This document shows, piece by piece, positions 1 through 7,368 of a stretch of DNA of 12,924 bases. The notes under the pieces are model-generated. The model was not told the origin of the DNA. It saw only the letters and a list, made by a program, of their open reading frames with translations, and made no database searches. The DNA is from Spirochaetia bacterium UBA5550 (GTDB lineage Bacteria > Spirochaetota > UBA4802 > UBA5550). The first letter of the stretch is position 1. Each line of letters begins with the position of its first letter. The stretch spans positions 13,384-26,307 of the forward strand of contig DINC01000370.1 in the NCBI GenBank assembly GCA_002425885.1. Reading direction: 5' to 3'. A program made the translations under genes and the position numbers.

Positions 1-795
1 TTGAGGTGCATAAACGGCTCCCGAGTTTGAACTATTAAGTTTGATAGTTCCATCGTTTTTATCGAATATAAGCAGAGTGTTTGAGGCCGTTCCGAATCTA
101 TATCTCATAACAAAATAATCTTTTGTTATAACATGATACACCATGGTTAAATTATTTGCACCGCTCCCACTTGTTACCTGAACGTCACTTATAATATTCG
201 TGAATGTACTGTTGTATTTTCTAAGTCTTATTTCATAATAGTATGTACTGCCTTCATTCCTCCATCTCATATAAACAATTATAAAATTACCGTCCTCTGC
301 CAAATGAGGAGTATTATGAACGGAATCAAAATGCGAATAAGCTGTATTATAAGGACTCGACAAAGGACTACCAAGATCTAATACCTGAGCTTCAACTGCA
401 GATAATAGTATTTTATCTCCCCTGGTGAGACTTTGCGGAAGCGAAAGCCGGGGCTCAAAACCTTCGGCGGCATATACTCCGTCACAGTTCCCTCTGATTA
501 TAATCTGTTCATAATAAATACCTGAATCAGCTATAACTGCATGAGGCCGTGAAGATGTACACTCATCAATTGCTTTCTGGATTGTCATATAAGGATTTGC
601 ACTCGTTCCGTTCCCGGTATCATCATTACCGAGTTTTGATACAAATACCGAATTTGAATTTGAAGGCGTAAAAGATAGAGTCCGCAAGGCGTCAGCAGAC
701 GAACCGACTATATTCTGATCTTCTCCGTAGGAGTTAATTACCTCAGAGTGTTCAAACTTTATAGCGTTATCTTCAAAGATATTATCAAGAATCAT
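1..795 (-). CDS. Tail-tip or tail-spike protein with beta-helix-like start (3' end outside window)
   Basis: The gene is open from an ATG at 795 to the window edge (265 codons, no stop), so it is a partial gene whose C-terminus lies outside. The start has an AAGGTG ribosome site about six bases upstream and lies 12 bases after the tape measure stop. Residues about 50-110 carry the pattern VFVSKLGNDDTGNGTSANPY then TIQKAID, with a later Ala-Asp-Ser-Gly-x-Tyr-Tyr-Glu segment. This resembles the opening of many right-handed parallel beta-helix proteins (DUF1565/pectate-lyase-like folds), common in tail spikes and surface-binding proteins. The later part is rich in Ser, Thr, Asn and Tyr and short beta strands. 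By position and composition it is probably a distal tail or receptor-binding protein, but no catalytic residues can be assigned. A surface-adhesin-like module on a tip protein is the alternative. Confidence 0.7.
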   Translation of the reverse strand, partial: MILDNIFEDNAIKFEHSEVINSYGEDQNIVGSSADALRTLSFTPSNSNSVFVSKLGNDDTGNGTSANPYMTIQKAIDECTSSRPHAVIADSGIYYEQIIIRGNCDGVYAAEGFEPRLSLPQSLTRGDKILLSAVEAQVLDLGSPLSSPYNTAYSHFDSVHNTPHLAEDGNFIIVYMRWRNEGSTYYYEIRLRKYNSTFTNIISDVQVTSGSGANNLTMVYHVITKDYFVMRYRFGTASNTLLIFDKNDGTIKLNSSNSGAVYAPQ

Positions 796-807
796 CAGTT
801 CACCTTT

Positions 808-2934
808 TTAATACGCCGATTTCATTGTATATTTCTTAGCACCCATGAGCCTTGCTCTTCTCTCCTGTGCATCGTCCACTACTTCAAGGAGGCCGTGAGT
901 ATCAACAACAGAGCCCTGTACTGTTATATATATATTCCCTGCAGCAGATCCTGAAGTTTCAGACCTAACTGAGTCTGCAAAAGTTTTAGGGATAATCATT
1001 TCATCTTTGTGAATCTGCGCAACCATATCAGAAGGGACCTGCCAGGCACCAACAGCGAATGAAGGCATATTCAATGTAGGCATTTTAATTTTTGCATCCC
1101 CGGGAGGTTTCTGTCCAAGAGTGTTAGCTGTCTGAACACCAGCTGCGGTTCCAACTAAAATACTATAAGGAATACCAATCGCAGGTCCATAGCTAAATCC
1201 CTTCATAATTGCTTCTGCAGTTGACATTATAATATTTGCAACAGTGGCGGCCTGTCCTACCCTGAATAATGCCTTGTTTTTGCTGTTCATTAAAGTCATG
1301 CCGGCCTGTGCAATCATCATAGAGCCCTGAAAAGCCTTGCTTTCAAAGCCGAATGAAGCCCTCCAGTAAGCAAGCTGTGACTGCTGTTTCGCCTGCCAGG
1401 CCGTTGCATTTGCGATAACCGACTGCTGATGATATTCAGTTTCGGCCTGAAGTTTCTGTTGTCTGTATGTATCTTCAATAGTTGATACAGCCTGTTCATA
1501 CTGCTGTTTATCTATAAGTTTCTGGCTGTACATCAGCTTTGCATTAGCCAGGTCTTTTTCTTTGTTCTGCTTTAATGTAGCGGCTACAGCTCTTTCATTC
1601 TGGTTTATTGCTTCATAGTAAGCGGCAACATCAGCCTGTTTTTGCTTTGTGTCGCTTTTCGGAGCTCCCGGCTTATCTTCATTTCCCTTTTCTTTTTCAC
1701 GGTCTTTAATGGCCTGGTTGATAACCTGTTCAGCGTTAGCCATATTGTTTTTGATTTTAAGGATTGTATCGTTGGCGTCAGCTTCTTTGTTAAGAGCTTC
1801 AAGATTATTCTTTGTGAGTTTTCGCGCTTCATCTTTGGTTTTTAAATGCAGACTCAAAAGACTCTGCGCTTCATTGTTTCCCTGTTTAGCCATCTTCTCC
1901 AGGTTTTCATAACTGCCGTAGATCTCTTTAATTTTCTGCTGTTGTTCCTTGTATAAATACATATAAGCTTTCTGGGTACCTAAATCACTCTTCTGGCTGG
2001 CAGAAAACTTATTCAGGTAAGCTATAAGCAGGGCATACCCGTTAATAACATCACCAATCAATTTAACGATTGTCTGAAAAACAGTGGCAAGGATATTTCC
2101 GTCTTTTGATGCGGATAAAAACGCAAGCCCGAGGTTCGACATTGAAGGTATAAGTTCAGTCCCTATTGTTGACTGCATATCATTCAATTGAGAATCAACC
2201 CGCCTTTGAATATTAGCGTAAGAATCAAAACTTCTTTCCATGTCTCCGATTGCATTACCGGATTGAGATAATGCGATTGCAAGAGTAGCCTCCGCTTTTG
2301 CCTGCTGCAGCGAAAGTCCTGTCAATTTCTCTTTGTGCTGTCTCCTGAGTTCTTCAGTAACCATCTCCTCAGTTACTACTATTCCATAAGCCTTTAAGGC
2401 TTCTCTTTCTCCTGTCAGTGCTGAAGTGAGAGCATGTATAGCGCGTTCAGCACCCCCTTCTATATTACTGAAAGAAGCGAGGTCAATACCAAGCTGCGCA
2501 ACACTGTTTGAAAGCTCCAGTGCTTTATCGGACTGCATCCCGAGGCCTGTAAGAATATCACCAGTACCTGCAAGGAAGGACATAGCCTCTTCTTTTGCAA
2601 GGCCGTATGATTCAACAAGAGTTTTTGCAAAATCCTGAGCCTGTTTTTGGTTGTTTTTAAATATTACATTGAATTTATTCTGCGTTTCCTGAAATTTGGA
2701 CGCTGCTTTTACCGCATTTCCCAGGGCATCAAAAAGCTTTTTAAAACCTAAAACAACAGCACCGACAGCAAGCGTAGTTGCTACCCACGAATTCTTGAGT
2801 TTAGAAAAGGCTCCTTCCGCTTTTTGAGCTCCATCACCAACGTTATTAAGTCCGTCAGTGACTTCCTTCGAACGGACCTTAAACTGATTATTTTCAAGAT
2901 ATATCTCAAACAATATCTTCTGTTCTTCAGCCAT
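808..2934 (-). CDS. Tail tape measure protein
   Basis: This is the longest gene of the window, about 708 residues, directly after the frameshifted chaperone, where tape measure genes sit. The tape measure sets tail length and is threaded through the tail tube. Residues about 25-300 resemble the TP901-type tape measure core: a hydrophobic helix near 50-70, then a long Ala/Gln/Ser-rich helical stretch with FQETQNKFNVIF and a Gly-rich turn around TGDILTGLG. A Lys/Glu/Gln coiled-coil region follows (roughly 330-540). A second hydrophobic Gly/Ala segment lies near 595-635, and the C-terminal end has a Pro/Gly-rich stretch with IHKDEMIIP, common at the ends of tape measures. The ATG at 2934 has AGGG five bases upstream. 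A GTG at 2940, overlapping the previous stop, would add two residues. No lysozyme or peptidase motif was recognised. Confidence 0.93.
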   Translation of the reverse strand: MAEEQKILFEIYLENNQFKVRSKEVTDGLNNVGDGAQKAEGAFSKLKNSWVATTLAVGAVVLGFKKLFDALGNAVKAASKFQETQNKFNVIFKNNQKQAQDFAKTLVESYGLAKEEAMSFLAGTGDILTGLGMQSDKALELSNSVAQLGIDLASFSNIEGGAERAIHALTSALTGEREALKAYGIVVTEEMVTEELRRQHKEKLTGLSLQQAKAEATLAIALSQSGNAIGDMERSFDSYANIQRRVDSQLNDMQSTIGTELIPSMSNLGLAFLSASKDGNILATVFQTIVKLIGDVINGYALLIAYLNKFSASQKSDLGTQKAYMYLYKEQQQKIKEIYGSYENLEKMAKQGNNEAQSLLSLHLKTKDEARKLTKNNLEALNKEADANDTILKIKNNMANAEQVINQAIKDREKEKGNEDKPGAPKSDTKQKQADVAAYYEAINQNERAVAATLKQNKEKDLANAKLMYSQKLIDKQQYEQAVSTIEDTYRQQKLQAETEYHQQSVIANATAWQAKQQSQLAYWRASFGFESKAFQGSMMIAQAGMTLMNSKNKALFRVGQAATVANIIMSTAEAIMKGFSYGPAIGIPYSILVGTAAGVQTANTLGQKPPGDAKIKMPTLNMPSFAVGAWQVPSDMVAQIHKDEMIIPKTFADSVRSETSGSAAGNIYITVQGSVVDTHGLLEVVDDAQERRARLMGAKKYTMKSAY

Positions 2935-2936
2935 CT

Positions 2937-3269
2937 TCACCCTACCATAAAATCGTTGCGCTGTGCAATCTTAACAGGAGCAATCTTCTCCCGTTCTTTT
3001 CTGCTCTGCTTCTCTTCAAAGCCGTCAAAAAACTCTTTGTACCTGGTATTCTTTTTAAAAACGTCCCATCCTAAAACCTGTAGAACTTCACACTGCCAGA
3101 GCATCTTCTCGTACCTGTCGCTCTCAATCTGTTTAAGAGCGCGGAGAACATTGAGCTCCCGGATCTCCTTCATGGAATAGCCGATCTGCTTAAGCCTCAG
3201 AACCTGGTTATTCACCGTGTCGCAGAGCCGGGAATAGAACTCATTAACAGTCAGCTCACTCCCTGCTGT
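2937..3269 (-). CDS. Tail assembly chaperone, -1 frameshift extension (gpT-like part of a gpGT-type fusion)
   Basis: This frame is open from the end of the chaperone's A9 run through to a TGA at 2937-2939, next to the tape measure start. It has no convincing start of its own: the GTG at 3215 lacks a ribosome site and there is no ATG before the middle of the frame. Read after a -1 slip at the A run, the first new codons give Thr-Ala-Gly-Ser-Glu-Leu, and the frame adds 110 residues to the first 151 of the upstream protein, a 261-residue fusion. The extension is charged and helical (many Lys, Glu, Arg, plus Trp and Tyr) and unlike the upstream part. In lambda and most long-tailed phages the frameshifted chaperone binds the tape measure while the shorter form binds the tube protein. 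The position and the -1 phase fit that exactly. It is listed separately because it is a different frame. Confidence 0.85.
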   Translation of the reverse strand, partial: TAGSELTVNEFYSRLCDTVNNQVLRLKQIGYSMKEIRELNVLRALKQIESDRYEKMLWQCEVLQVLGWDVFKKNTRYKEFFDGFEEKQSRKEREKIAPVKIAQRNDFMVG

Positions 3270-3283
3270 TTTTTTTTATCTCC
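3246..3283 (-). promoter_or_regulatory. Programmed -1 ribosomal frameshift site with downstream stem-loop
   Basis: The minus strand has nine consecutive A residues (3277 to 3269) read in the zero frame as three Lys codons. The second and third codons with the preceding A form an A_AAA_AAA heptamer, which lets both tRNAs re-pair after a one-base backward slip. Immediately after, AACAG-CAG (3270 to 3263) pairs with CTG-A-CTGTT (3254 to 3246), giving an 8-bp stem with one bulged A and an eight-base loop, the usual kind of stimulating hairpin; it holds the zero-frame TGA. A GGAG sits just upstream (3283 to 3280) and could pair with 16S rRNA, although it is closer to the slip site than in dnaX. 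RNA polymerase slippage on the A9 run is another route to the same fusion. Confidence 0.85.
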
Positions 3284-3721
3284 AGCCGGTTCGTAGTTTA
3301 AAATAAACCGCGAAACAAAAAATATAATACTCTCCAGGTCTTCATACTGAATCATGCTTACCATGTGCCTTTTCGACCTGAAAGGCCTTCGCTTAGGCCA
3401 TACGCCTGACTTATATAAACACTTCCAGACGATATTAAAAAAGAACTTATTCGGAACAATCAGAGATTCAACTTTCTTTTCAGCCCCGTACTTCTTTGCC
3501 ATCTTCTGGAGTGTTTTATTATAGTTCTTTAAAAAACTGATAACGTCTTTATACCGCACGGTTGCAGCATACTCATTCCCTGCAATCCGTATGTATTTAA
3601 CATAGCTCTCATCACCGGTGAGCACCGGCCCCACTGAGTAATCTTTTTGAAAAACTACAGAGAGCGTAATCACGCATATAATGAGAGCCAGAACTGAAAC
3701 CCCTATTGATATAAATAACAT
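3251..3721 (-). CDS. Tail assembly chaperone, short form (gpG-like), with N-terminal hydrophobic segment
   Basis: A 156-residue protein between the major tail gene and the tape measure, the standard place for the tail assembly chaperone. Its 3' end holds the frameshift signal that makes the long form. Residues 1-24 form a continuous hydrophobic stretch (Leu, Ile, Val, with one Cys) that would be read as a membrane anchor or uncleaved signal; that is not expected of this family. After it the protein is soluble-looking, with a Lys-rich middle (about 65-90), a basic Lys/Arg patch near 128-137 and an aromatic segment near 139-160 of the reading frame. The ATG at 3721 follows the major tail stop by 11 bases with AAGGGG seven bases upstream. 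GTG codons at residues 30 and 33 could give a version without the hydrophobic part, but neither has a good ribosome site. The chaperone role rests on context and the frameshift, not on sequence similarity I can see. Confidence 0.75.
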   Translation of the reverse strand: MLFISIGVSVLALIICVITLSVVFQKDYSVGPVLTGDESYVKYIRIAGNEYAATVRYKDVISFLKNYNKTLQKMAKKYGAEKKVESLIVPNKFFFNIVWKCLYKSGVWPKRRPFRSKRHMVSMIQYEDLESIIFFVSRFILNYEPAGDKKKQQGVS

Positions 3722-3732
3722 TCAGTTACCCC

Positions 3733-4608
3733 TTACGCCGCCGCTTCGCAAATCCAGTAAGCAACATCACTTTTCAGCATGTTCTCTGCTGTTACAAACT
3801 TCACAGCAACACTGGCACCGGTTGCAGTAGCATTAGCCGACAGGGTAACTGTAGTCCCGCTTATGCCCGAAACAGTTGCACCCTGCGGGATTCCTGCTCC
3901 GTAAGCATACATACCGACCTCTATCCCCGTGGCAGATGCAACGGTTATATCATCATCAGCTGATGTAATGCCTGCAGTTGTGCTCACCTCACCGTAACAT
4001 CTCCAGCTGAAGTTGTTATAAAGCGGATCTTCGTCCACAACAACATCACCCTTGAAATCAAGAGAAGCGTACTCTTTAGAACCCAGGGCAATCTTTACAG
4101 ATTCAGGGGACGGAATAAGTTTCCTGATGCGGAGCTCCAGGTTCTTGCCGTTTAAGGTTTTCCCTTTAAGGATAACAGCAAGGTTCAGCTGTGTAGGCGG
4201 TTCAGATCCTATGTGGACATAGTTTTCGCCTGAACCGGCCTCAATTATAGCCTGCTGCAGGAGAGCAAGAATCTCAGGCTGGAGTTGTTTGAGTTTACAC
4301 TCAAAAGTTCTTTTGACAGAAATAGCGGTTTTGGCAACAAGGGTCTCAGGGATCCCTGTTTTGAATTCCGCATACTCTTTATCAATGCTGAAACTCTTTT
4401 CGAGTTCCGCATAACCGAAAGGCTTAAACTCAGTCCACGCGGGATCTCCAAGCACCTTGATGTGCATCTCCGGATCATCAAGAAACAGAAAATCATCGTT
4501 TCTTGCAAAATTTGCCGGAGTAATATTGTACTCATTCGCCATTCTCAGAATGATTGAATTCGCAATCATTGATATAAATGCCGAGAATACTAATTTAATC
4601 AGTTTCAT
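3733..4608 (-). CDS. Major tail (tube) protein with hydrophobic leader and C-terminal beta-domain
   Basis: A 291-residue protein placed between the tail terminator and the chaperone, the usual position of the tail tube gene. Residues 1-22 are a Lys-plus-hydrophobic leader (MKLIKLVFSAFISMIANS). The likely normal protein starts at Met23, with ANEYNITPANF. Residues about 30-205 would be the tube domain. Residues about 212-272 carry a compact Gly/Thr/Val-rich beta module (VGMYAYGAGIPQGATVSG then TVTLSANATATG), a type repeatedly seen as an added surface domain on phage structural proteins. The final strand, ending WICEAAA, follows it, so the module is inserted near the C-terminus rather than appended. 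The ATG at 4608 has AGGAAGG about seven bases upstream. The internal ATGs at 4569 and 4542 have no comparable site, so translation should begin with the leader. The function is inferred mainly from gene order and length. Confidence 0.78.
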   Translation of the reverse strand: MKLIKLVFSAFISMIANSIILRMANEYNITPANFARNDDFLFLDDPEMHIKVLGDPAWTEFKPFGYAELEKSFSIDKEYAEFKTGIPETLVAKTAISVKRTFECKLKQLQPEILALLQQAIIEAGSGENYVHIGSEPPTQLNLAVILKGKTLNGKNLELRIRKLIPSPESVKIALGSKEYASLDFKGDVVVDEDPLYNNFSWRCYGEVSTTAGITSADDDITVASATGIEVGMYAYGAGIPQGATVSGISGTTVTLSANATATGASVAVKFVTAENMLKSDVAYWICEAAA

Positions 4609-4628
4609 CTTTTTACCTTCCTATATTC

Positions 4629-5078
4629 TTAGTTAAAAATATCCTTGAACAAAACAAGCTTTACCTCTAAAGCAAGCTTGACGCTATTGTCCTTTTTAAG
4701 AGTGACAATCTCTGAATCTATATTCTCATCAAACGCAAGGCCCTGCACAATGCCTCCGAAAGTGGAATCAGCATTGATAAGACCGGTTAAATATTTTTTT
4801 AACCCCCATATCGATTCAGATCCTTTTAACACTTCCCTGAGAACCTTCTTGTCCTGGACAATAATCAGAGTGATATAATACTTCCCTCTTCTCGCTTTAG
4901 CGGGTTTAAATCCAGCAAGCGGAGTCTCAGACACCCTTGTTCCTACAACATCAATAAACGGTGTTTTGTTTGAGTGAATCATATCATCAAGCATCTCAGA
5001 GTAATCTATAACCCTGAACCTGTTTAACGTGTCAGCGGCTTTTAAATAAGTCACAACTCCGCTTAAAACATCTTCCAT
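4629..5078 (-). CDS. Tail terminator / minor tail protein (gpU-like by position)
   Basis: A 149-residue protein whose ATG shares one base with the stop of the upstream gene (TAATG), with GAGGG about eight bases before it. It lies between the virion morphogenesis protein and the major tail protein, where the tail terminator that caps the tube is normally encoded. The N-terminal helix (EDVLSGVVTYLKAADTL) followed by alternating beta strands and a central helix (about 83-103) fits the small alpha/beta terminator fold. No diagnostic motif is visible, so the assignment rests on order and size. A general head-tail joining protein is the alternative. Confidence 0.6.
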   Translation of the reverse strand: MEDVLSGVVTYLKAADTLNRFRVIDYSEMLDDMIHSNKTPFIDVVGTRVSETPLAGFKPAKARRGKYYITLIIVQDKKVLREVLKGSESIWGLKKYLTGLINADSTFGGIVQGLAFDENIDSEIVTLKKDNSVKLALEVKLVLFKDIFN

Positions 5079-5512
5079 TATAAAGCCCTCGCAAGTATAG
5101 TCTTCACAATCCTTTTACCCATACCCCTTAAGAACTCCCTGGCCGAAATACCGACTCTCCTGTTGATCGTAAAACCTATAGAGTATACAGGAGCAATCCT
5201 CCAGACCATTCCTGTAGGGTAATACATTTTGATAGCATCATCAGAGGCCGCTCTCAGGAGCTCACCTTTATAAATACCGATGTTTGACGGCCTTCCTTCA
5301 CTCGCTTTAACGGCTTTCCATGCATCAGAAATAGGCATCCACTTATTCGGGTTAGAAGCATCAAATTCATGCTTCATCTCCTGGATAACATCAGATTCAA
5401 TTCCCCTGAAGAAGGGCTGCATATTAGAAGCCCGCGCGTCAATGTCCTCGACATACTTGACAGCGCTCTTCAGGGACCGCATCCCTGATGAAGGATTAAA
5501 GCGGAGTTCCAT
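5078..5512 (-). CDS. Phage virion morphogenesis protein (Mu gpG-like / tail completion)
   Basis: A 144-residue protein resembling the virion morphogenesis family (PF05069), which acts at head-tail joining or tail completion. Visible family features are an N-terminal helical stretch with IESDVIQEMKHEFDA, then NKWMPISDAWKAVKASEG (the usual 'W-x-P-L/I-S' position followed by a Lys-rich stretch), then GIYKGELLRAAS (the usual 'L-x-x-S/K-G-x-L-R' region), and a closing ISAREFLRG, matching the common R-x-F-L-G-like end. The ATG at 5512 overlaps the upstream TGA by one base and has AGGAAG about seven bases upstream. It lies between a head-tail connector and the tail terminator, consistent with a role in the neck. 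Confidence 0.75.
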   Translation of the reverse strand: MELRFNPSSGMRSLKSAVKYVEDIDARASNMQPFFRGIESDVIQEMKHEFDASNPNKWMPISDAWKAVKASEGRPSNIGIYKGELLRAASDDAIKMYYPTGMVWRIAPVYSIGFTINRRVGISAREFLRGMGKRIVKTILARAL

Positions 5513-6054
5513 CAGTATCTTCCTATGCTGATATTGGACCGCTTGTTACGCCCGTAATAAGAATCAAGGTCAACGGAATAAAATTCTCTCTCAAATTCTG
5601 CCATATAGTTCTTTGCTGTCTGAATGTACTGTTCAGCGGTGTAAATCTTACCCGACTTTTCAACAGCCCTTGTTTTGGAGCCTGACAGATCCAGCGTCTC
5701 TTTATACATCTCTGTTTCATTTTTAAAAGCCCAGGACATCAAAAATTTACTTGCGATAAAATAGACTTCAGCAAAGAAGAGCCTTTTCTGATTGACTGTA
5801 TAATTAGCAAAATCAACAGCCTGTACCGACTGATAATAAGCGGAACTTACGACTGGGAGTATATTGTTTAGATAAACCTCTTCAGAGATTATCTTTATAT
5901 CGTCCTCCATCTGACTTTCAGCTGTTGTGGTTGTAGTTATAATATCCGGCTCTTCTCCCGAAGTGGTTATTATATCTTCGTACTTATATACTTCCGGGCT
6001 ATCAAGAAGTCTTAATATATGTATAAGCGAATTGGTTTCATTTAAAAGCATCAT
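5512..6054 (-). CDS. Head-tail connector / adaptor protein (by position)
   Basis: A 180-residue mostly helical protein between the MuF-like and virion morphogenesis genes, where head-tail adaptors are encoded. After a helical N-terminus there is an acidic and Thr-rich insert (about 25-50) in which the pentapeptide DIITT occurs twice and is followed by a Thr run, so it is probably a disordered linker or a loop grown by local duplication. The rest (about 55-165) is helical with aromatic residues (VYLNNILPVVSSAYYQSV, LFFAEVYFIASKFLMSWAF). There are two adjacent ATGs. The one at 6054 overlaps the previous stop, while that at 6051 is better spaced from the GAGGTG ribosome site. No specific family is certain. 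Confidence 0.55.
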   Translation of the reverse strand: MMLLNETNSLIHILRLLDSPEVYKYEDIITTSGEEPDIITTTTTAESQMEDDIKIISEEVYLNNILPVVSSAYYQSVQAVDFANYTVNQKRLFFAEVYFIASKFLMSWAFKNETEMYKETLDLSGSKTRAVEKSGKIYTAEQYIQTAKNYMAEFEREFYSVDLDSYYGRNKRSNISIGRY

Positions 6055-7100
6055 TACACCTCATTAATCTGGTCTGTAAGCCCGGATATATTAAGCAGCT
6101 TATTGATTTTGTTTAATACTTCATCACTGCATCTTCTTATTGAGTGCCTGCAATGCCTTGCAATCTCCAGTGAGTGCTCAGCCCTTGCCTTGTCAATGCT
6201 CCAAATTCCCAGAACCCTTGCGGCAGATTCAGAGGTCGCAAGTAAAGACATCCCCCAGAGCTTTTTATTCATTATGTGAGCACATGCCTCATTCGGGTCC
6301 TCAACATGCCTGTGGTCCCTTAGATAGAATTCAACAACAGGCTCGTTCATATATTTGGCTGAATATTCAACCGCATCCCGGTCTACGTTCTTAAGGGTCT
6401 CCGATACACTCATCTCTGTGTACTCTTCGAGGGTGTAAGTTCTGAAACGCTCCACACCTTTATCATCAACCCACGACCTTGACTTAAGCACCTTCCCTTC
6501 TTTCAGCATCTTCTCAAGTTGCGGGAACTTTTTTAAGAGGTTCTTTTCGAACAGGATTTTCTCTGTCTCAATTGCTCCCTCAAACATACCCTGAGAAGCC
6601 ATTTGCATCAGCTGGCGGTTTTTTAAAATCATCTCTCTCTGCAATTTACGGATATAGTTCAGGACATCAGCCCTGGTATTAGCCATAGCTCCCTCAATAC
6701 GGGTATTAAACTGACTTATAAGATTATCAGTGAGCATCTTCTGTACTTTCGGTTTTCCATGGATAAGATCCACACATTTGCCTGCAACCATATCCGCAAC
6801 AATCGCATAGTTAGCTTTAAGAGTCCGTTCATACACAGAGCTCGAAAAAACAAAGACGTTCTCCGCGTTCCGGACTTCACTGTTAAGCATTTCAGTGCTT
6901 ATTGCTGTGTTTAAAATATCCTGAATCATTGTAGTGAGGTGTTTGTTCATCTTAGATACATAGTCACCCATGAACTGATTTATAATCTGTTCAACTTCAT
7001 CAAATGAGGTTGCAGCTGCAATGATAGCTTCATAGCTCTTCCTGTCGCTTGCAGTGACCTCATATTTCTGAAACAGTGTCCTGTATGTATCTTTAATCAT
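6054..7100 (-). CDS. Minor capsid / MuF-like head morphogenesis protein
   Basis: A 348-residue protein with a long helical N-terminal two-thirds and a short C-terminal region rich in Cys and His. The N-terminal part contains many Lys/Glu/Gln helices, including MILKNRQLMQMASQGMFEG. Around 200-235 is a beta-containing stretch with SRSWVDDKGVERFRTYTLEE and then YTEMSVSETLKNVDRDAVEY, which resembles the Thr/Tyr-Thr-x-x-E-Y segment of minor capsid protein 2/MuF-type proteins near the end of the fold. It is followed by VEFYLRDHRHVEDPNEACAH and a terminal HCRHSIRRC. Such proteins are minor head components near the portal. The ATG overlaps the previous stop by four bases (ATGA). In many phages this gene lies next to the portal; here it follows the coat gene. 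No toxin or ADP-ribosyltransferase domain is fused to it. Confidence 0.6.
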   Translation of the reverse strand: MIKDTYRTLFQKYEVTASDRKSYEAIIAAATSFDEVEQIINQFMGDYVSKMNKHLTTMIQDILNTAISTEMLNSEVRNAENVFVFSSSVYERTLKANYAIVADMVAGKCVDLIHGKPKVQKMLTDNLISQFNTRIEGAMANTRADVLNYIRKLQREMILKNRQLMQMASQGMFEGAIETEKILFEKNLLKKFPQLEKMLKEGKVLKSRSWVDDKGVERFRTYTLEEYTEMSVSETLKNVDRDAVEYSAKYMNEPVVEFYLRDHRHVEDPNEACAHIMNKKLWGMSLLATSESAARVLGIWSIDKARAEHSLEIARHCRHSIRRCSDEVLNKINKLLNISGLTDQINEV

Positions 7101-7321
7101 TTTTCAGATACAACCTTCACTGCATATTCAAAGGAAAAGCCCTTTGAAACGATCTCATCAATTCTTGCTTTTACCTCTTCATCATTAAGATCTACTGCAA
7201 CAATAGGTTTATTTTCTTCAGCGAGTCTGAATCTTTTGTCTTTAAGAAGGGTTTCAATCTGACTTTCATCAGCCTCAATCTCAAACTCTTTCCCTTTTAC
7301 TGTTTTAATAAGCTTAGGCAT
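7097..7321 (-). CDS. Small 74-residue structural-module protein of unknown function
   Basis: A small acidic/basic protein between the coat gene and the MuF-like gene. The start is the ATG at 7321 (MPKLIKTVKGKEFEIEADES), since it has AAGGAG seven bases upstream; a TTG at 7336 would overlap that ribosome site and is unlikely. Residues 1-20 look like beta strands, then one helix (about 21-37), a strand IVAVDL (about 40-46) and a C-terminal helix ending AVKVVSEK. There is no membrane segment, cysteine or recognised motif. Its place suggests a head accessory such as a decoration or neck protein, but the sequence does not decide it. The preceding 67-base gap has a hairpin. Confidence 0.75.
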   Translation of the reverse strand: MPKLIKTVKGKEFEIEADESQIETLLKDKRFRLAEENKPIVAVDLNDEEVKARIDEIVSKGFSFEYAVKVVSEK

Positions 7322-7346
7322 AATTAACTCCTTCAAACTTTATTAA

Positions 7347-7368
7347 GCGGGGAGTATTTCATCCCCGC
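7347..7368 (-). terminator. Hairpin after the coat gene, possible weak terminator or mRNA-end stabiliser
   Basis: GCGGGGA and TCCCCGC form a perfect 7-bp GC-rich stem with an eight-base loop, between the coat stop (7389) and the next start (7321). It is followed by TTAATAAAGTTT rather than a clean T run, so termination would be partial at best. Such a hairpin could lower expression of the later genes relative to the abundant coat, or protect the 3' end of a coat message. Confidence 0.55.

Noticed and set aside
1605..1912. Several short frames on both strands inside the tape measure gene
   Set aside because: They overlap a well-supported coding region, have biased compositions expected of shadow frames and no start signals.
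2824..3180. Plus-strand open frame of 118 residues
   Set aside because: It lies antisense over the tape measure start and chaperone extension, has odd Ser/Arg/Leu-rich composition and no ribosome site or domain, so it is a shadow of the coding strand.
3216..3250. Apparent untranslated gap and lost start between two chaperone genes
   Set aside because: The -1 frame is open right across it, so it is coding after frameshifting rather than a broken gene.
7322..7336. TTG start at 7336 giving five more residues to the small gene
   Set aside because: The AAGGAG ribosome site lies inside that extension and is correctly spaced for the ATG at 7321.
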